Positions 9,801-22,600 of a stretch of DNA of 64,000 nt are shown piece after piece. The DNA is from Acanthaster planci (Eukaryota; Echinodermata; Asteroidea; Valvatida; Acanthasteridae). The notes beneath the pieces were generated by a model that was not told the origin of the DNA, searched no databases, and was given only the letters and a program-made list of their open reading frames with translations. Within the stretch, counting starts at the first letter, position 1. Every line of letters starts with the position of its first letter. The stretch is from contig NW_019091396.1 of NCBI RefSeq assembly GCF_001949145.1, forward strand, positions 1,763,615 through 1,827,614. The letters run 5' to 3'. A program made the translations under genes and the position numbers.

Positions 9801-12800
9801 GCCATCCCAGCAATAGAGCCATTAGAGTTTGTACATGCACAGTCAACGTAGCTGTTAGTCTGAATGAAAGAAAGTAACCACTGAGGAATCAGATTTCATA
9901 GCGATGTAGAAAGCGCAAGCGAGCCTTTCGGAGAGGATATCCCAGTTTCTGTTTTTGATACAAGAGCAATCAGAGCTTGGTGTTTCGAACCAGGATTAAG
10001 GATTCTGTTTCTCCACTTTAAGGACTGAAAAGAGTTTGAATCGGAATTAAGCCTTCTAATGTTTCTCCCCTACAATGACGGAGCAAGAATTGAACCATGA
10101 TTAAACTTTCTGTTTTTCCCACGGTAAGGATTCAACAGGAATTGAACTGGGATCAGTTTTCTCCTCTATGACAATTGGAAAGGGATCAAATCAGCATTAA
10201 GCCTTCTGTTTATCCCACTGTAAGGACTGAACAGGCATTGAACCAGGATTAAGTCTTTTTTTCACTTCAGGAACTGCATTGGGATTAGTTTTCTTCACTG
10301 CAATGATTGAACAGGGATTGAACCAGGAACCCTTCTGTTTTCTCTTGGAATGCAGAATGTTGTGTACTGGAAGATCTAAAGGATAAGGTATTGCTCTTTA
10401 GAAACTGTACCACTTCAATCGCATTTTGGTACCCATATTTTTCTTCAAAGATGTATTTTATACCAGGGAGATGTTTATTTTAATAACGGGTTTTGCCCTT
10501 ACACCAACATATATGCATAATACTCAGTGTTCTATTTTGCTTACATACATAAAAGTTGTGGGTATTTTATTTATTAAAAATAAAAGGCATGGGAAAGATT
10601 TCACTCAGTGAGGCCAAATGTTGCAGTTGAACTCCAGTGTGTAAGGATTCAACAGGAATTGAACTGGGATCAGTTTTCTCCTCTACGACAATTGGAAAGG
10701 GATCAAATCAGCATTAAGCCTTCTGTTGAACTCCAGTGTGTGTGTTGGGGAAATTCGTATCAGCTCATCTTTTCTGTGAGAAAAATTTATCAAGGAAACT
10801 GGGAAGAGAATATTTAAAAGTTCTGATGTTAGTTCCTCAATATAGGTTTGCCTCGGATTTGAGGACATTCAGCACAGAAATTTGTCTCTCTGCATGCATT
10901 CCCCTTTCCCTAAGTGAATACTTTCTGGCCAAGACATAAGAAGTTACCTGGTCATTGTAGCTCCTGCAGCCTGCATGGCAAGCGCTGAAGTATATCATCT
11001 CGTTATTGCCACATACTGGCACATAGAACTCGGTGGAGCAGTCACATGCTGCGTTGCAGGCACTGTCAAGCGACACACCTGATAATGACCTGAGACAGGA
11101 GAGTTCAGTGAAGAAGAGGTCTGCATTGGGTTTGTGCGGATTTACCAAAACAATCTGTTGAGAGCTCTGAGTGCCTTCCATCCATAATGTAGCAGTGTGC
11201 GCCATTGTATGTGTGCCCTCCCATGGTTAGTAACAACACTTAATACGAGTTTGTGCAGAATGAGTGATACCCGTTTCCTTGGTAATCCTTGAAGACACCG
11301 GCGAGTGGTATCTCATCACATCTCAGAAGCAACCCAAGCATGAGGGCGCCGTCCACGGCTGTGACTATGGCACAGAGCTTCAGCAGTGCCGGTATCTTCA
11401 TGTTGTAGCGCTTGATTACCCAGCCACTGAACAGGACTGTGCCACCTCCGCCAATTGTGACAATTACACCTGGAAAGAATCAGACATTTTGAGGCATCCA
11501 GGATGGAAATCCTTGTGTGTATTTTTACACATAAAATAAACCCTTGGAAGGTTCCCTTCTACTCTGTTATAAAGAGAGACATTAACTCACAATTATGTAA
11601 GGACATGACTGAAATGTACAAATGAGCCATCACATGCTGGCTTGGTTCCAAATGCCCAGTATATTTGTAATGTGTATCCGATTCGTAAGTGTGACATCAC
11701 TTCAGTTTAAACCACGCCCATTGCACATGCACTGCACATAGAGTTACATGCATTGATCGCTGCTTACATGGAACCATGGAACCAGAAGTTAACACGCAAC
11801 TTCAGCGATCGTCCAATTGGATCCTGCAAATCGTGGCGCGTCTGCCTTTGTGACAAAGTCACTTAGGAACCGGATTGTGTACGATACAGGCGATTCACAA
11901 TAGTGCACCTCCAAGAGTTTGCAACGTGTTGGCCAGCACAATTCACAAATTCTGTCAACCCATTCCAAATGCGCATTGGGTCAACAGATTTTGTGCTTCA
12001 AGATTGGCCAACGCTTTGCAAACTCATGGAGGTGCGCTATTGTGAAACATCCGTATTGTGACAAAGTTTCATCCATCAGTGACACCATCGCAACAATTTG
12101 AAATGTGGTGTTAGAAAAGACATCACTGTGGACTCAAACTCAAAATAGATATTCTTGGTTTTTATTGGTATCCCCTGCATCACCTGTATTTGGCATTGTA
12201 GTACCTGTCTATAATTGGGCCTCCATTTCTGCAACTGCAAGGTATCCTGCTTCACTGCAGTAACACCATATTATCCAGGGGAAGTTTATTAGTACATGTA
12301 ATGTCACTTAACGTGTTATATATTAAGAATACAGATTGCCTCCTGTAAAAAAAAAGAGTTTGTTTTGTACTGCTGTGCTGCCTGACCAATAGACTTGAGA
12401 GATTAGAAAAGGTTGAACAGGCGTGCGGAGGATAATTTAATACAAAGGGAATCCATGTCCTCCACCCAACATAAAAACTTGCCAACTATAAGGCTGGCAT
12501 CCCCAGAGCTGACTCCAAACTGGCTCTCCAGGAATTTAGGCAGGAAGGCCTGGGAGCCGGAGAGGAAAATCACGTCTGCTGTCAGGGCTAGATTGAGCAG
12601 CATGTAGGTGGGGTTTCGGCAGAGGAGCTTGGTGGCCGTGGGCATATCTCGCCAAGTCAGGCCGAAGTCTGCCCTGCTGACTATTTCCACCCCGGATTTT
12701 GTGTGTGCCTGAGATGAGCGCTTGCTTCGGTGTTTCTGGGTTTCTGCAGAGTAGCAGGCAAAGGAGAAAAATTGAATTTGGTGGGTTCATCATCCAGTAA

Positions 12801-15131
12801 GGATGCCATGTGGCCAAACCTAACACCAATAATGTCAGTGTTGAACATGGGCATTGTTAGGGATGATGAAAACACCCATTTGCTGAAATAAAAATCAAAA
12901 TTGATCCCCATTCACTGTTAATGGTTTATCAGTTCATCACTGATGAGTGCTCCCCCCCCCAAAAAAAAAACCCTGGGGGGAAAATGCAGACAAATTCATG
13001 GTGTTGCGGTTAGCGTTATTCAGCTCCCTCTTTAAGTCAATTTTCCGGATAGAATTTTTTTCACTTGGAAATTGAAGTGTAAAACATATGTCTTGCACAA
13101 TTTTGCCTTTAACGTTTTGTCATTGTGGAAGAGACGAAAGTGGGAAGCATAAGCAACTAGTTTTAATTTCGAATTTTCTAACTAAAAGAAACAACAATTA
13201 CCTGGGAGCTCGACTGGGAAGCAACTAATTGGCACTGTAAGAATGAGAGCGAACATGGAACAAAGAAGAAATCCCACCCACCAAGCCCCTATCCATTCTC
13301 TGCTGGACGAATCGATTCCTAAACTGGGAGAAAAGCAAACCAGAAAAAAAGTTTTTCAAGTTGAACGAGTAGTCCAGAGATTAAAGTAGAACAGCATCCA
13401 ACAGATAGAAAGCTCCAATTCCCCTCAGATTTTTCTGGGTCCCGGAACAAAACGCCTTTAATGCAAATCCCCCTCCCGATTTTCAGATTCTCTGTCACAT
13501 TTTTAGTTAGACGGAGTCGTCTGCGCCGTCGTCTGCAGTAGCCACGGCAAGAATGAGTCACAGTCAGCATGACTAACGATTTGTATTTGTCTTCGCTGTA
13601 ACAGTGGCTGTCACGTTGATGAAATGTTTCCAAAAGGAAATCCTATACTGATCCGTAAGTCTTAGTATTGTCAGCTGAAAATTTAAACGTGCTTGCCTGA
13701 TGATTACGAGAAAATGTTTTTTGATGTTTGTCGAAATTGGAAAAATACTGGCAGTTTGCTGTGAAAAAGTGGAAATTTATTAGGTAACTTACCTCGATGT
13801 GTCTGTCTCAAAGAAATCTGTGAATAATTTGTCAAGTATGATACCAGCTGCCGTGAAACCGATTGCTGGTCCCAGTGCCCAGCAGAACGAAAAGATACCT
13901 GTCATCGGGAAAAGGAGTTGGTGGCGTTTATGAATAATGGCCACTGTAGTTTCCTTTATTACTCACTTTGAGTCCATTTGCTGTAGTCATTAAATCTCCA
14001 ATTTTCGAAAACACGGGTGAGCATAACGTTCTGAATCCCCTTTGTAAAGAATAATTTATATGTACATTACACATGGAAAAACTGACGTGAGAAAGAATGT
14101 GAATTATAAATCACCAAAACTAAATCATTCGTTCAAAAAGAGAATTCTGTATTTGGATAGCCCAGATCTGAAGGAGGCGAAATCTGCTCTCGGCTGTGAA
14201 AAGGTCAAAAGGGCCTCTTTTAGGCTTAATTTGTAAATTGAAACTTTAATAGTTTTATTTTCTTCCGGTGTATTTTCTTTCATGTTTGCATATTTTTTAT
14301 GGATATTAACTAAACGGAAAAAATCTAAGGTCTCATTTGTTTGATGGGTTATTGGTTTCCACTGGGAATTTTTAAAGCACGAAGAAACGTCCGTGAAATT
14401 GTAATAAATTTCTCACCGAGGTAAAGACCAACTGATTCCATCTTGACACTCTCATCAATAAAAGCTGGTCCAAGACAGTACAGAGGGGCACATGCTGTTC
14501 CGAAGAACAGGTTGGCAAGGATGAAGACATACCAATATCGCGACAAGCTGGAGATTTTGGACTCGTCCTCCGGAAGGCACTGCCCCGAGGCATGCACTTG
14601 GCGCTGAGCCATCTCGCCGTTGCTGGTCCTCAATGAGCAAACGTCGCTCTTATTGCTGATTGTAAACTCGTAGAGGTCGGTAGTGAAATGCGGCAAGGCG
14701 AACACGAAAGAGCCGATGGTCAGGCTGACCAGACCGGCAGCTAGCCACCTGGGCCGGTTGCCCCGCGCTCCGCAGTAGCCCACCGGAGCGAGCAAGAGCG
14801 CAGCGACGACGTCGTAGAACGACGGCAGGAGCCCCAGCTTGGAGGATGATAGCTCGAAGCGTCTCTCCAAACTGCTCATGGAGGAGTTGATGAGACCGTT
14901 GACAGCCACACCTTGGACCATGGCAGCGCAACAAATGCAGGCTAGCAACCAAGGAGGTGTGTTGCATCGCTGGAAGCAGGCAGGTTTCCATGATTTCCAA
15001 CCGCAACGCAGATTCTTCGCTTCCCCCGGTGGATAAGAACTCGAACATGTTTTCTCCAGCTCTGGTGAATGAGGCTCTTCGACGACCTCTCCACGTACAC
15101 CGCTAGTGCTGTGAACTGACGCCTCAGCCAT
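6850..15131 (-). CDS. Organic anion transporting polypeptide, SLCO4A-like, nine coding exons
   Basis: Plasma-membrane transporter of the OATP/SLCO branch of the major facilitator superfamily, expected to carry organic anions. Coding exons in transcript order: 15131-14417, 13898-13793, 13302-13202, 12743-12483, 11469-11247, 11089-10948, 9859-9684, 8398-8334, 7124-6850. Phases match throughout and give 687 residues, normal for the family. Residues 1-55 are a cytoplasmic tail. TM1 starts at about 62; LERRFEL and RPRWLAAG follow. The superfamily signature is WIGAWWVGFL at about 277-286. The large extracellular loop (about 469-550) has the Kazal-type cysteines CNAACDC and VPVCG. Near the C-terminus IPGPIIFG precedes the last helices. 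A CNTP-W start and KFLESQF resemble vertebrate SLCO4A1, but the orthology is inferred. ATG at 15131 has a purine-rich context and an in-frame stop upstream. Intron 4 uses a GC donor. The substrate is unknown. Confidence 0.95.
8838..9145. repeat. Low-complexity C-rich tracts and a 14-bp hairpin in an SLCO intron
   Basis: Runs of C and A dominate 8830-9060. CTTTGGTTCTGGAT at 9075-9088 is perfectly complementary to 9130-9143, and an inner imperfect stem (AACCGGCACA / TGTGCTGGTT) extends the hairpin. The block resembles 40850-41160, another intronic stretch with a similar GGTTCCGGATCTGTCC phrase, so it is probably a dispersed repeat. Confidence 0.45.
9985..10345. repeat. Degenerate tandem repeat, unit about 60-65 bp, in an SLCO intron
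   Basis: About six diverged units share AAGGA(C/T)T(G/C)AACAGG, ATTGAACCAGGATTAA and CTTCTGTTT. A further, nearly identical ~88-bp copy of one unit (10125-10212) sits at 10640-10727. That copy is bordered by the direct repeat GTTGAACTCCAGTGTGT, which suggests a separate insertion or duplication event. It is non-coding. Confidence 0.6.
11894..12046. repeat. Near-perfect 153-bp hairpin element in SLCO intron 4
   Basis: Almost the whole segment folds on itself. TTCACAATAGTGCACCTCCA at the left pairs with the reverse complement of the right end, and pairing continues through GAGTTTGCAA, GTTGGCCA and TCTGTCAACCCA. Only about 14 unpaired bases remain at the turn (11963-11976). It is non-coding. 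A MITE of the hairpin type is most likely; because it lies inside a transcribed intron it would give a long RNA hairpin. Confidence 0.75.
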
Positions 15132-17890
15132 CGGTATCACGGACTGTTGCTCACCCTGGCCTCTCAAAATCTGACTTCATTTTCAGGAATTTGGTGAAAT
15201 TTGTATCTTACCTGGGCAAAAGGTAGAAAGACAACGTAGAGGAGCTTTTGGGTTGAAGAAACTTTCAGACGGTTTGGGAAGTGACTCATGATAATGTCTG
15301 CTGAAGAGCCATGGCATCTGGCCAGGCGTTCTTTGTTCGCAGTTCTCTGGTATTATTTTAGTGCTGTGTAAGAGGAAATTATAATGAGAAAAGTTTGAGC
15401 ATTACGACATTTTCAAATGGGCGTCAGACTGCAGGCATTTTTTTTAAACTTCGAAAGTCCGCAAGATGGAGACGGCCTGTTACTGGATACGAGTCATAGT
15501 CACATGTATGTTATGTTCGTGTGACCTGCTGCTTCGATTAAGATCTACCGAGCGGAGTTCTTAACACCGTGAAATGATGACAAAACGAAGGAAGCTGCTA
15601 ATGCTATCGCAAAATGGATTTTAAAAAAGTTTGACAAAATGGTCAAAAAATGTGGCACCACTTCGTTGCGCTTCCGGGTTTTGAGTCCGGTTTTTTTTCT
15701 AAAAATGATAGCCCTTTTTCTTTATTTGCGAAAGAATCAACTTAAAAGAAAGCTGGTAATGTTGGCGCTTTAAATTCCTTAAAATTCAATGAGGTTTGGA
15801 GTAATGTTTGATTTAAAATACTTCACTTTATATGTGAGCGTTATTTTATGTGAGCGTCGCTGGAGGAGTGCATTGTGAGATCGTTGTGTACTCCCCATTT
15901 CGCCAATTTCATCATTTCTAATTTTGGCAAAATTGCGGATCGGTCGGCTAAAGGAACTAGGTTATCATGAAAATAGCCACCAACTGTCAGCTGCCCCATT
16001 TAATGGACTTTTAACAGCACACCTCTTCCTCTTTACGGTAAATGTTCTCGGGTACTAACTGTAGACATCTATCCTGCTTTGCCTTCGAGGTCGGATGCCC
16101 GCCGGGCCCGTCACTAAGGGCGGGGGGAGGGGGCTGCTCCCCCCGGCGGGAAGCTGCCCCCACCAATAAGAAGCAGAAGCACGAAAAATATACTTTGTTC
16201 ATGTGATGTGGCCCCTAGCTGATACTGTGACCCCCCCTTAATGCCTGAAGCTGGTAACGGGGCTGATGACTGGAGTTCCACAATGACGGGTAGCATTGTG
16301 TACAGTCGGCGATAATTGCTTGTGACATGTTATGCTTCTTCCAAGATAACTTCAAACATTAAATGGGCATAAACGTATTCCTGGACGTTAATTATTGTAA
16401 AAAGAGCGACCCCTTCCATGGGCCTTCTCATCTGGAGTTTTAAAAAACACAATGGCGTACAAAAACTGTCAAGAATGGGCCTCCGAATTAAAAACGCGTA
16501 TGGTTGTCACATTATAAGGGCTGTCACCAGAGGAGACTTGGGATCCATTGCTGCTTGATGTTTAGTTTGAAATGTTAAAAAGAACAGTCAAATGAAGTTT
16601 TTTTTAGATCACTTTTTTCCCATGTTTAAACTTTTCTTCAGTGTAATTAAACTGTTTGAAATCTTTCTGGAGTTAAGTGAACTGTTGAGTGCACGTTTTT
16701 AAACATTCAAAATGGAGTAAGCTTGTCGGAACAAATGAAGGCGCTGTTTGTGTTATAAACCCAGGAAGATACTGTTCATCAGTTTGCGTGTTCCTATGTT
16801 CAAAGTTTGAACCCCAAATTTGAATTTTTGCAAACATTCCTGACAAATGTTACTAGCTGGCTGATTTCCATGTGCTTATACAATAATAAAGTGCTGACAG
16901 AAATGGAAATCTTCGATGGCGAAGTGTAAAGAATCGAGCATGATGTATGCAAAAATGCAACACTGAGGTTCAGTGCCTCGGATTCTATTAGTTTTGCTCA
17001 CGATTATGCAAAGTCACATTAGTACAAAACCAAAAACGCCCAAAAATACATGCAAAAAATAGCGAAACAGAAATTGAAAATAAGGTTAATGGAAACACAA
17101 AGAATCAAAATCAAGGATTTTCTTAGCGTATTTCTATTACATGGTCCCTTTAAAATGACGAAGGCTACTCACCATAATTGCGCCACTGCACGAAACATGC
17201 CAAGACGCCACTTGACATCGATCACGCATGCGTCTGAAGTGTTTTTTTTTTCCAGAACTAAAATGTTAAATTAGGCTTAATACTACCTTTGAGTTCAATA
17301 TACAGACATCGTAGTTTTACTAACCGGCAGCAAGGTGAACAGCTCCTTTCGAGTCCATGTCTCGCGAATAACTGAACAACACACATGCATGATCTCAGCT
17401 GATTTATGTGCAGTTGGGACGCAATCTTAATGTATTGAGGTTTTCACCTTTTTTCTCCCAAAACCTTGACTCAAAATGGGCGGAGTTATAAACAAGTAGC
17501 TGATGAATCATAGCACCTCATCAATTGCCAGCTAGGCAGATCGGATGATGAAGAACTTCATGATATCCCACACAAACCAAGGACTTGGACATCGGTGAGT
17601 GCAGCCATTATTATGCGAGTCGGCCTGCAACACCGAATCTTCTTCCAACGCCCTGAAACCACATCTGGTGTGAATTTCAAGAAAGATGCTTTACATAAAG
17701 CCCTTTGCTTCCAGCACAATAAATAAGAAACGTAGTCTCACGAATGTGTAGGCCTAACTAATGGCTGTTCTTTGAAAGTATAAGGAGTCGTGTGTATGAT
17801 TCTTGTTTGAGGGTGATGGGCATTATTCCATGCTTCATTTTCAAATTTGGTGTTGCTGAAACTTGCAGAAATTCTCGTTTTGCCCATTAA
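15132..17890. other. Upstream region of the SLCO gene; no further gene recognised
   Basis: Holds the putative SLCO promoter and 5' UTR (minus strand) but no clear TATA box. There is a GC-rich patch at 16090-16160 (GGCGGGGGGAGGGGG). Short open frames (16011-16296, 17050-17274) carry no recognisable motif. Confidence 0.4.
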
Positions 17891-18110
17891 GGGTCCGTCC
17901 ATTAAAGTAAGGCCTACGCACGAACTTTTCAGACCCCCTCCCCCTGTTTGCGTGCATGTGAAATACAAGACGTGTTACAAAATTATCAGAGGCAAATTTT
18001 TGGTTTGCGTACGATACGCGATACGCAATGGCTTGACCCCCCCCCCTTCCCCTCTTGACGCATGGTGTATGCAACGGCACCCCCAATTCATGCGTACTAT
18101 GGACGGCCCC
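17891..18110. mobile_element. MITE-like element with GGG-CCGTCCAT terminal inverted repeats
   Basis: Begins GGGTCCGTCCAT (17891) and ends ATGGACGGCCCC (18110), about 12-bp imperfect terminal inverted repeats around ~200 bp of non-coding sequence with C-rich tracts and GCGTACGATACGCGATACGC. Open frames on both strands here (17841-18197) mostly reflect low stop density in C-rich DNA. Elements with this kind of end are common in marine invertebrate genomes; that is general knowledge, not tested here. Confidence 0.5.
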
Positions 18111-19648
18111 TATGGAATTTCTGTGTTGTCGGTGTTCTCGTGTTATCAAACAACAGTGATAAAAGAATTCTGAAAGTGTTGGTTGCAAAGAGTCCAATCC
18201 AGAAAAAAAAGCCGAGTAATTTTTTCGTGCGTGGGTATTTAAAAAACATTCATGATTGTACTTTTTGTTTAATGCATTATCTTGGATTGCCTTGACATAA
18301 CACTGTCATCACCCTTTCTTCATAAATCGTTACTGTCCTCAGTTTAGGGACCATCTAATAACCATTTTGTATCCTAAATGTTGACTGCTGAAATAACCAG
18401 TATAATGTTCTACTCGTACAAATGGTTATTAGGCCTATAAGTAACAAAGTTTCAGGCTTAGTGCGCCAACGCTAATGTTGTCTTCTCCTAAAATTGTGTC
18501 ATAGTTTGTCCTTTACTTCACCGAGTAAAACAAAAAATAGAGGAAACCTTTTTTTTTTTTTTAAGTGTCTTTATTTGGGTAAGAAAAGCTGTCGGGTAAG
18601 GAGAAAATCCCCTCAGTTACAGAAACAACGTAAACTTCGAATTCCCCGGTCTGTTACCACTAGCCAACATTATATGTTATATTAATAATTTCCAATTTGC
18701 CATCATCATCTTGCTGTGGGTGCCTTTAATGTTCCCTCCACCCAGGGTAATTGATCAAGGCGGTGTTTTTTCCTCCCTCCCTGGCCAGGTCTTTATCTGA
18801 CACCCCCCTTCGCTTTCAGCATTCGTGCTCTGTTCATGTCGTTTTGTAAGTCATCAAGGCTGTTTTTTCCCCACCCCTTCTTTAGTAACCTTTTGCCTTC
18901 CCTTGCTCAGTATGCCTTTCCCCCTTTCTACTGTCTTGATTTACACACACACACACAAGGAGACGAAAACGTCCGACGCCTGTCCACTTAACTATCAGAA
19001 GACCTATTACCTGCTGTTTTAGTTGATTATCGACAGTATACATGTAACAGTGTAACATCACTATTATGCAAACTACATGTAGTTCCTATAACTGCATGTG
19101 CATTTATTTTGCAAGTAGCCAAGCAGCTCATCCCAACCTACAGCGATTGTTCACATCCTTCGCCTTTTCAGTAGAAGGAAATAAATTTTGTTGGAACATT
19201 CACGTTTTCCAAGGTTTCTTATTTTTGTGGCAGCGTTAGGACCACTGATCGAGATCCAGATCCCTTTCACTTTTTACGTTGCAGATGGCAGAGCGGCGCC
19301 CTCTGGCAACGGAGGGGCACAAGCAGGAAATCCTTTTTGTGGATGAGGAATCAAGTGAATTTATCGCCTTGCAAGTGCAAGGCTTTTTCAAACTCTAAGC
19401 TGGTGCCTAGGATGAGAGGGTGAGGGGACCCCCCCCCCGTGGAGTGTACGCACAATGTCCGAGTTCGCAACGGAGAAGAAAGGGAAGGAAGCCAGTCTAG
19501 CCTTACAGTCGTGCCCTGAAGCTTGTCGCCTAGCGCCGCCCGGCTGGTTTCCACAACTCGCTATTTGGTCCGCCGCTACAACATGACAACGTGTACAATT
19601 CTAGACATTGCAAGACTATTAAAGTCACGGATATAACTTCATTCAAAT
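18111..19648. other. Region upstream of the first pLGIC gene
   Basis: Contains a short AC microsatellite (about 18942-18956) and otherwise unremarkable AT-rich DNA. The promoter and 5' UTR of the plus-strand channel gene should lie here. An in-frame TAA lies just upstream of its ATG, with no AG dinucleotide between them. Confidence 0.4.
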
Positions 19649-22600
19649 ATGGTTGACGAAGAGGGAAATGTGGACATTTCGTTCAGGAATCGAGTGTTAG
19701 AGAATCTGTCAGTATTTAAGTCCAAACTGACAGAAATTGAAGCGAACGGAAGGACCTCCAGCACCGAAGTTTGGCATGAACCCCGGCTGGACAAACGAAA
19801 GGTAGATTGACCTTGCCAGGCCAGTGACGGTAAAGTCTGAGTGTCAGTTGTGCCTGTCCCAACTAGCGTGCTATAGTTGGGCCGGCCCAACTACAGCACA
19901 GAGGTCCATTGTGCTTGTGCCCAGCATGTTCGTGTACAATGTCATGTCACAGATGAATTTGCCATATTTCAGATGAACTGTGTCAAGTGTGCGATTCGTA
20001 AACCTGGATAAGGTTGAGAATATTGACGTTGCTGAATTGTATGTGACGTAATAGGTTCGTCAGCTGTGCAACACGAAGTAGTATTGTTGATGGCTCGCGC
20101 TGTGCAGCTGAAAAAGTTGAGTCGAAATTTACACAAAATCCAATTTGTAAAAAATTCATTGGAATTCTTATTTATGAACCAAGTGATCTAAATTGAAGAA
20201 TTTTTCATTAGAAAATAAGCTTTTTGCAATGGTTCTGGCTGAAAATAGATTTGCCGCTCGCGTGGTTACTTTCCGGAAACTCGTATGGCGATCAATTTGT
20301 ACATTGACCAACTTGTAATTTGTTGAAATACTCTGAATTATTTTTTTTCTTCCAGATATATGCACGTATCCGGTGTAATGTCATCTCTGTTGGGGAAATT
20401 GACACCGTCAAACAGCAGTTTGATGCAGAGATCTTTCTAGGAGTAAAGTACAAAGAACCAGAGTTGAAGGGACTCACTAGAGAGGTGAGGGGACCAATAG
20501 TGTTCTTGAACTGTGTATTTAAACATTTACATGAATATTTGGGTCTGGTAGGACAGCTGGGCAAAGTTTGACATCCAAATAGTTTCAAAAATTTCACGGT
20601 TTCAAGGTGATTGTGACAAGTAAAATGGGCGCACACAAGTAAGTGTCAAGGCCCAGAAAGAAATCCACACTTGGACCTCGCATGACACCCTGTGCACAAA
20701 CCCTACGAGACTCGTCTGAAAAATTCTAGGTATTTTCTAATTTATAAACATTTCAATATTTTTCCTGCTAAATTTGACATTGTAGGACATGCAGTTGCTT
20801 TCTGATGGCTGTTTTACCACTGCTTGGAATATAAGTGATGTCCATACATGTACATTTGTATGGAACTCTTACCCAAGACCCTGTCATGTGATGTAGGAAA
20901 TGAGTACAAAACGATGCTGCTGTGTGATTTGTCCCAAAAGTGTGATTGAATACATCAGTGGACTTTCACTCTCCTGTCATCTTTCAACATTTAAAATAAA
21001 TTTTTAATGCTATATCGCCTTCAGCAATGATGACAAATGCCACTGAATTGGGCCACATTTTCTCACAGAAGCCACACACATTGTCACCAGAAGATGTAAG
21101 AAAAAATGGGTTCTGTACATGAGCTTCCTCCTTGGGGACTGAGAGAGTGAGAGACTAGACAAGCAATGGGGTGCCATTCTTGGGCTTGGCTCTTGATTGT
21201 GACCCAGTCTATTCAAAGACCCAGTGTTTGCATANCCCCCCCAAGATGTCTGAAAGGAATTCCCCAGATTCCTGCGAGACAATGACCAAAACAAAGCAGA
21301 GGGGGTTCTCTCCGTCTCATACCTTGCTGCATACATGTATGTGTTTGCAGGAAAAGAGGATTTCTTAATTTATGTATGCCTGTACTGTGTTGTGGCTAAG
21401 AAAAGCTTTTGTAACTTTACAAAGAGCTCACAAAGAACTCCCAAATATGCACTGGGCCAGAGAGACTCTCTGGTGGCTCCATGCATTGTGTTTCCCTTTC
21501 TTTTTGCCCTGTGCCACAATTTTTTTTGAGGGGGTGTCTTGTCTTTACTTCACCATCTGAAGGTTGTTGGATTAGGTTCTGGGGATTTCTTCCACTCATC
21601 AGTGGTCCATTGGGGTCATATGAAGTGAGGTACGAGAGAGAACCCCCCCCTGCTTTGTGTTGGTCATTGTTTCACTGGAGTCTGAGGAATTCTTTTCAGA
21701 CATCTAAGGGGATGTGTTAGGTAACAATAGTCTAGAGTGTGTGTAGTGATTGGGCATGTTGGGGGATACCCCGCGGTCTCATTTCTTGCTGGATCATATA
21801 ACTGGGGTTCAGTTTAAGTCCTGAGATAAAAACAGGTGCAGGAACATGCAAGAAGATATTTGCATACTTGATGATGGCTGAGGTTGTACTGTGATCTTGG
21901 CTTGTTTTTCAGCTTTTAGTGCATTGAATAGCAAACTCCTTAGCATGCATTGTGCAAGGGATTAGAGTTTAAATCAATAATCGTTACTCATTGTTGGAGG
22001 AATTAATTGGATATTGATTTACACTCCATGGTAACAGTGGGATAAGGATGGAGAGCCAAAGTGCTTATGTGTGTGGATGTTTCAGCCAAATATATGTTGT
22101 CACTTTAGAACCAGGGCCATGGCAAGTGACTCCACACATCGGTAGTGTTGTATTTAAGCCCATCACAAAACCCTGTAAGTCCAGCAAAAGTCATTCAGTC
22201 TTAGGCCAATTCACAAGCTATTCAAATGAAAGGGACTTGTGGAAGGACTTGTGATGGACTTGAATACTGTACAACACTGCATATTGGTCACGTATCATCA
22301 TGTACCTGTGTTATTCCTTCCCTTAACACAATGGATCTACCCACCACCTGCTCTTCTGGCCCATTGAATGTAGGAGATACATCATTGTAAATTCCAAGGT
22401 AATCAATTGGCCAAGGCAGTATGCAAAACCTTAATACTACCTTAAAAGATTGCACCCAACAGTTTCCAGAAGCTGTTAATGTCGATAACTGAAAGTTCTC
22501 AGAAAAACGCTGAGATTTGCTGCTCAGCATTCATATCATGAGTCCTCAGATTACAGCAGCACATGTACAGTGCATGTACACCACTTAACAATGTGTGAAC

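Noticed and set aside
9985-10345. CRISPR-like spaced repeats
   Set aside because: Units are degenerate, contiguous and intronic in an animal gene. There is no identical repeat/variable spacer pattern and there are no cas genes.
13319-13633. 104-codon minus-strand frame with an Arg run (CRRRRRRLRL)
   Set aside because: It lies between SLCO exons 2 and 3 on the same strand and is skipped by consensus splice sites that keep the OATP reading frame.
14372-15048. Additional minus-strand and plus-strand frames over the first SLCO exon
   Set aside because: Other frames of a GC-richer coding exon. Only the frame with OATP helices and motifs is credible.
15131-15167. TTG-initiated 12-codon extension of the SLCO protein
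   Set aside because: Animal genes rarely use TTG. The ATG at 15131 has a good context and the next in-frame codons upstream reach a stop.
17841-18197. Long overlapping open frames on both strands
   Set aside because: They fall within a C-rich MITE-like element (17891-18110); low stop density explains them and no domain is visible.
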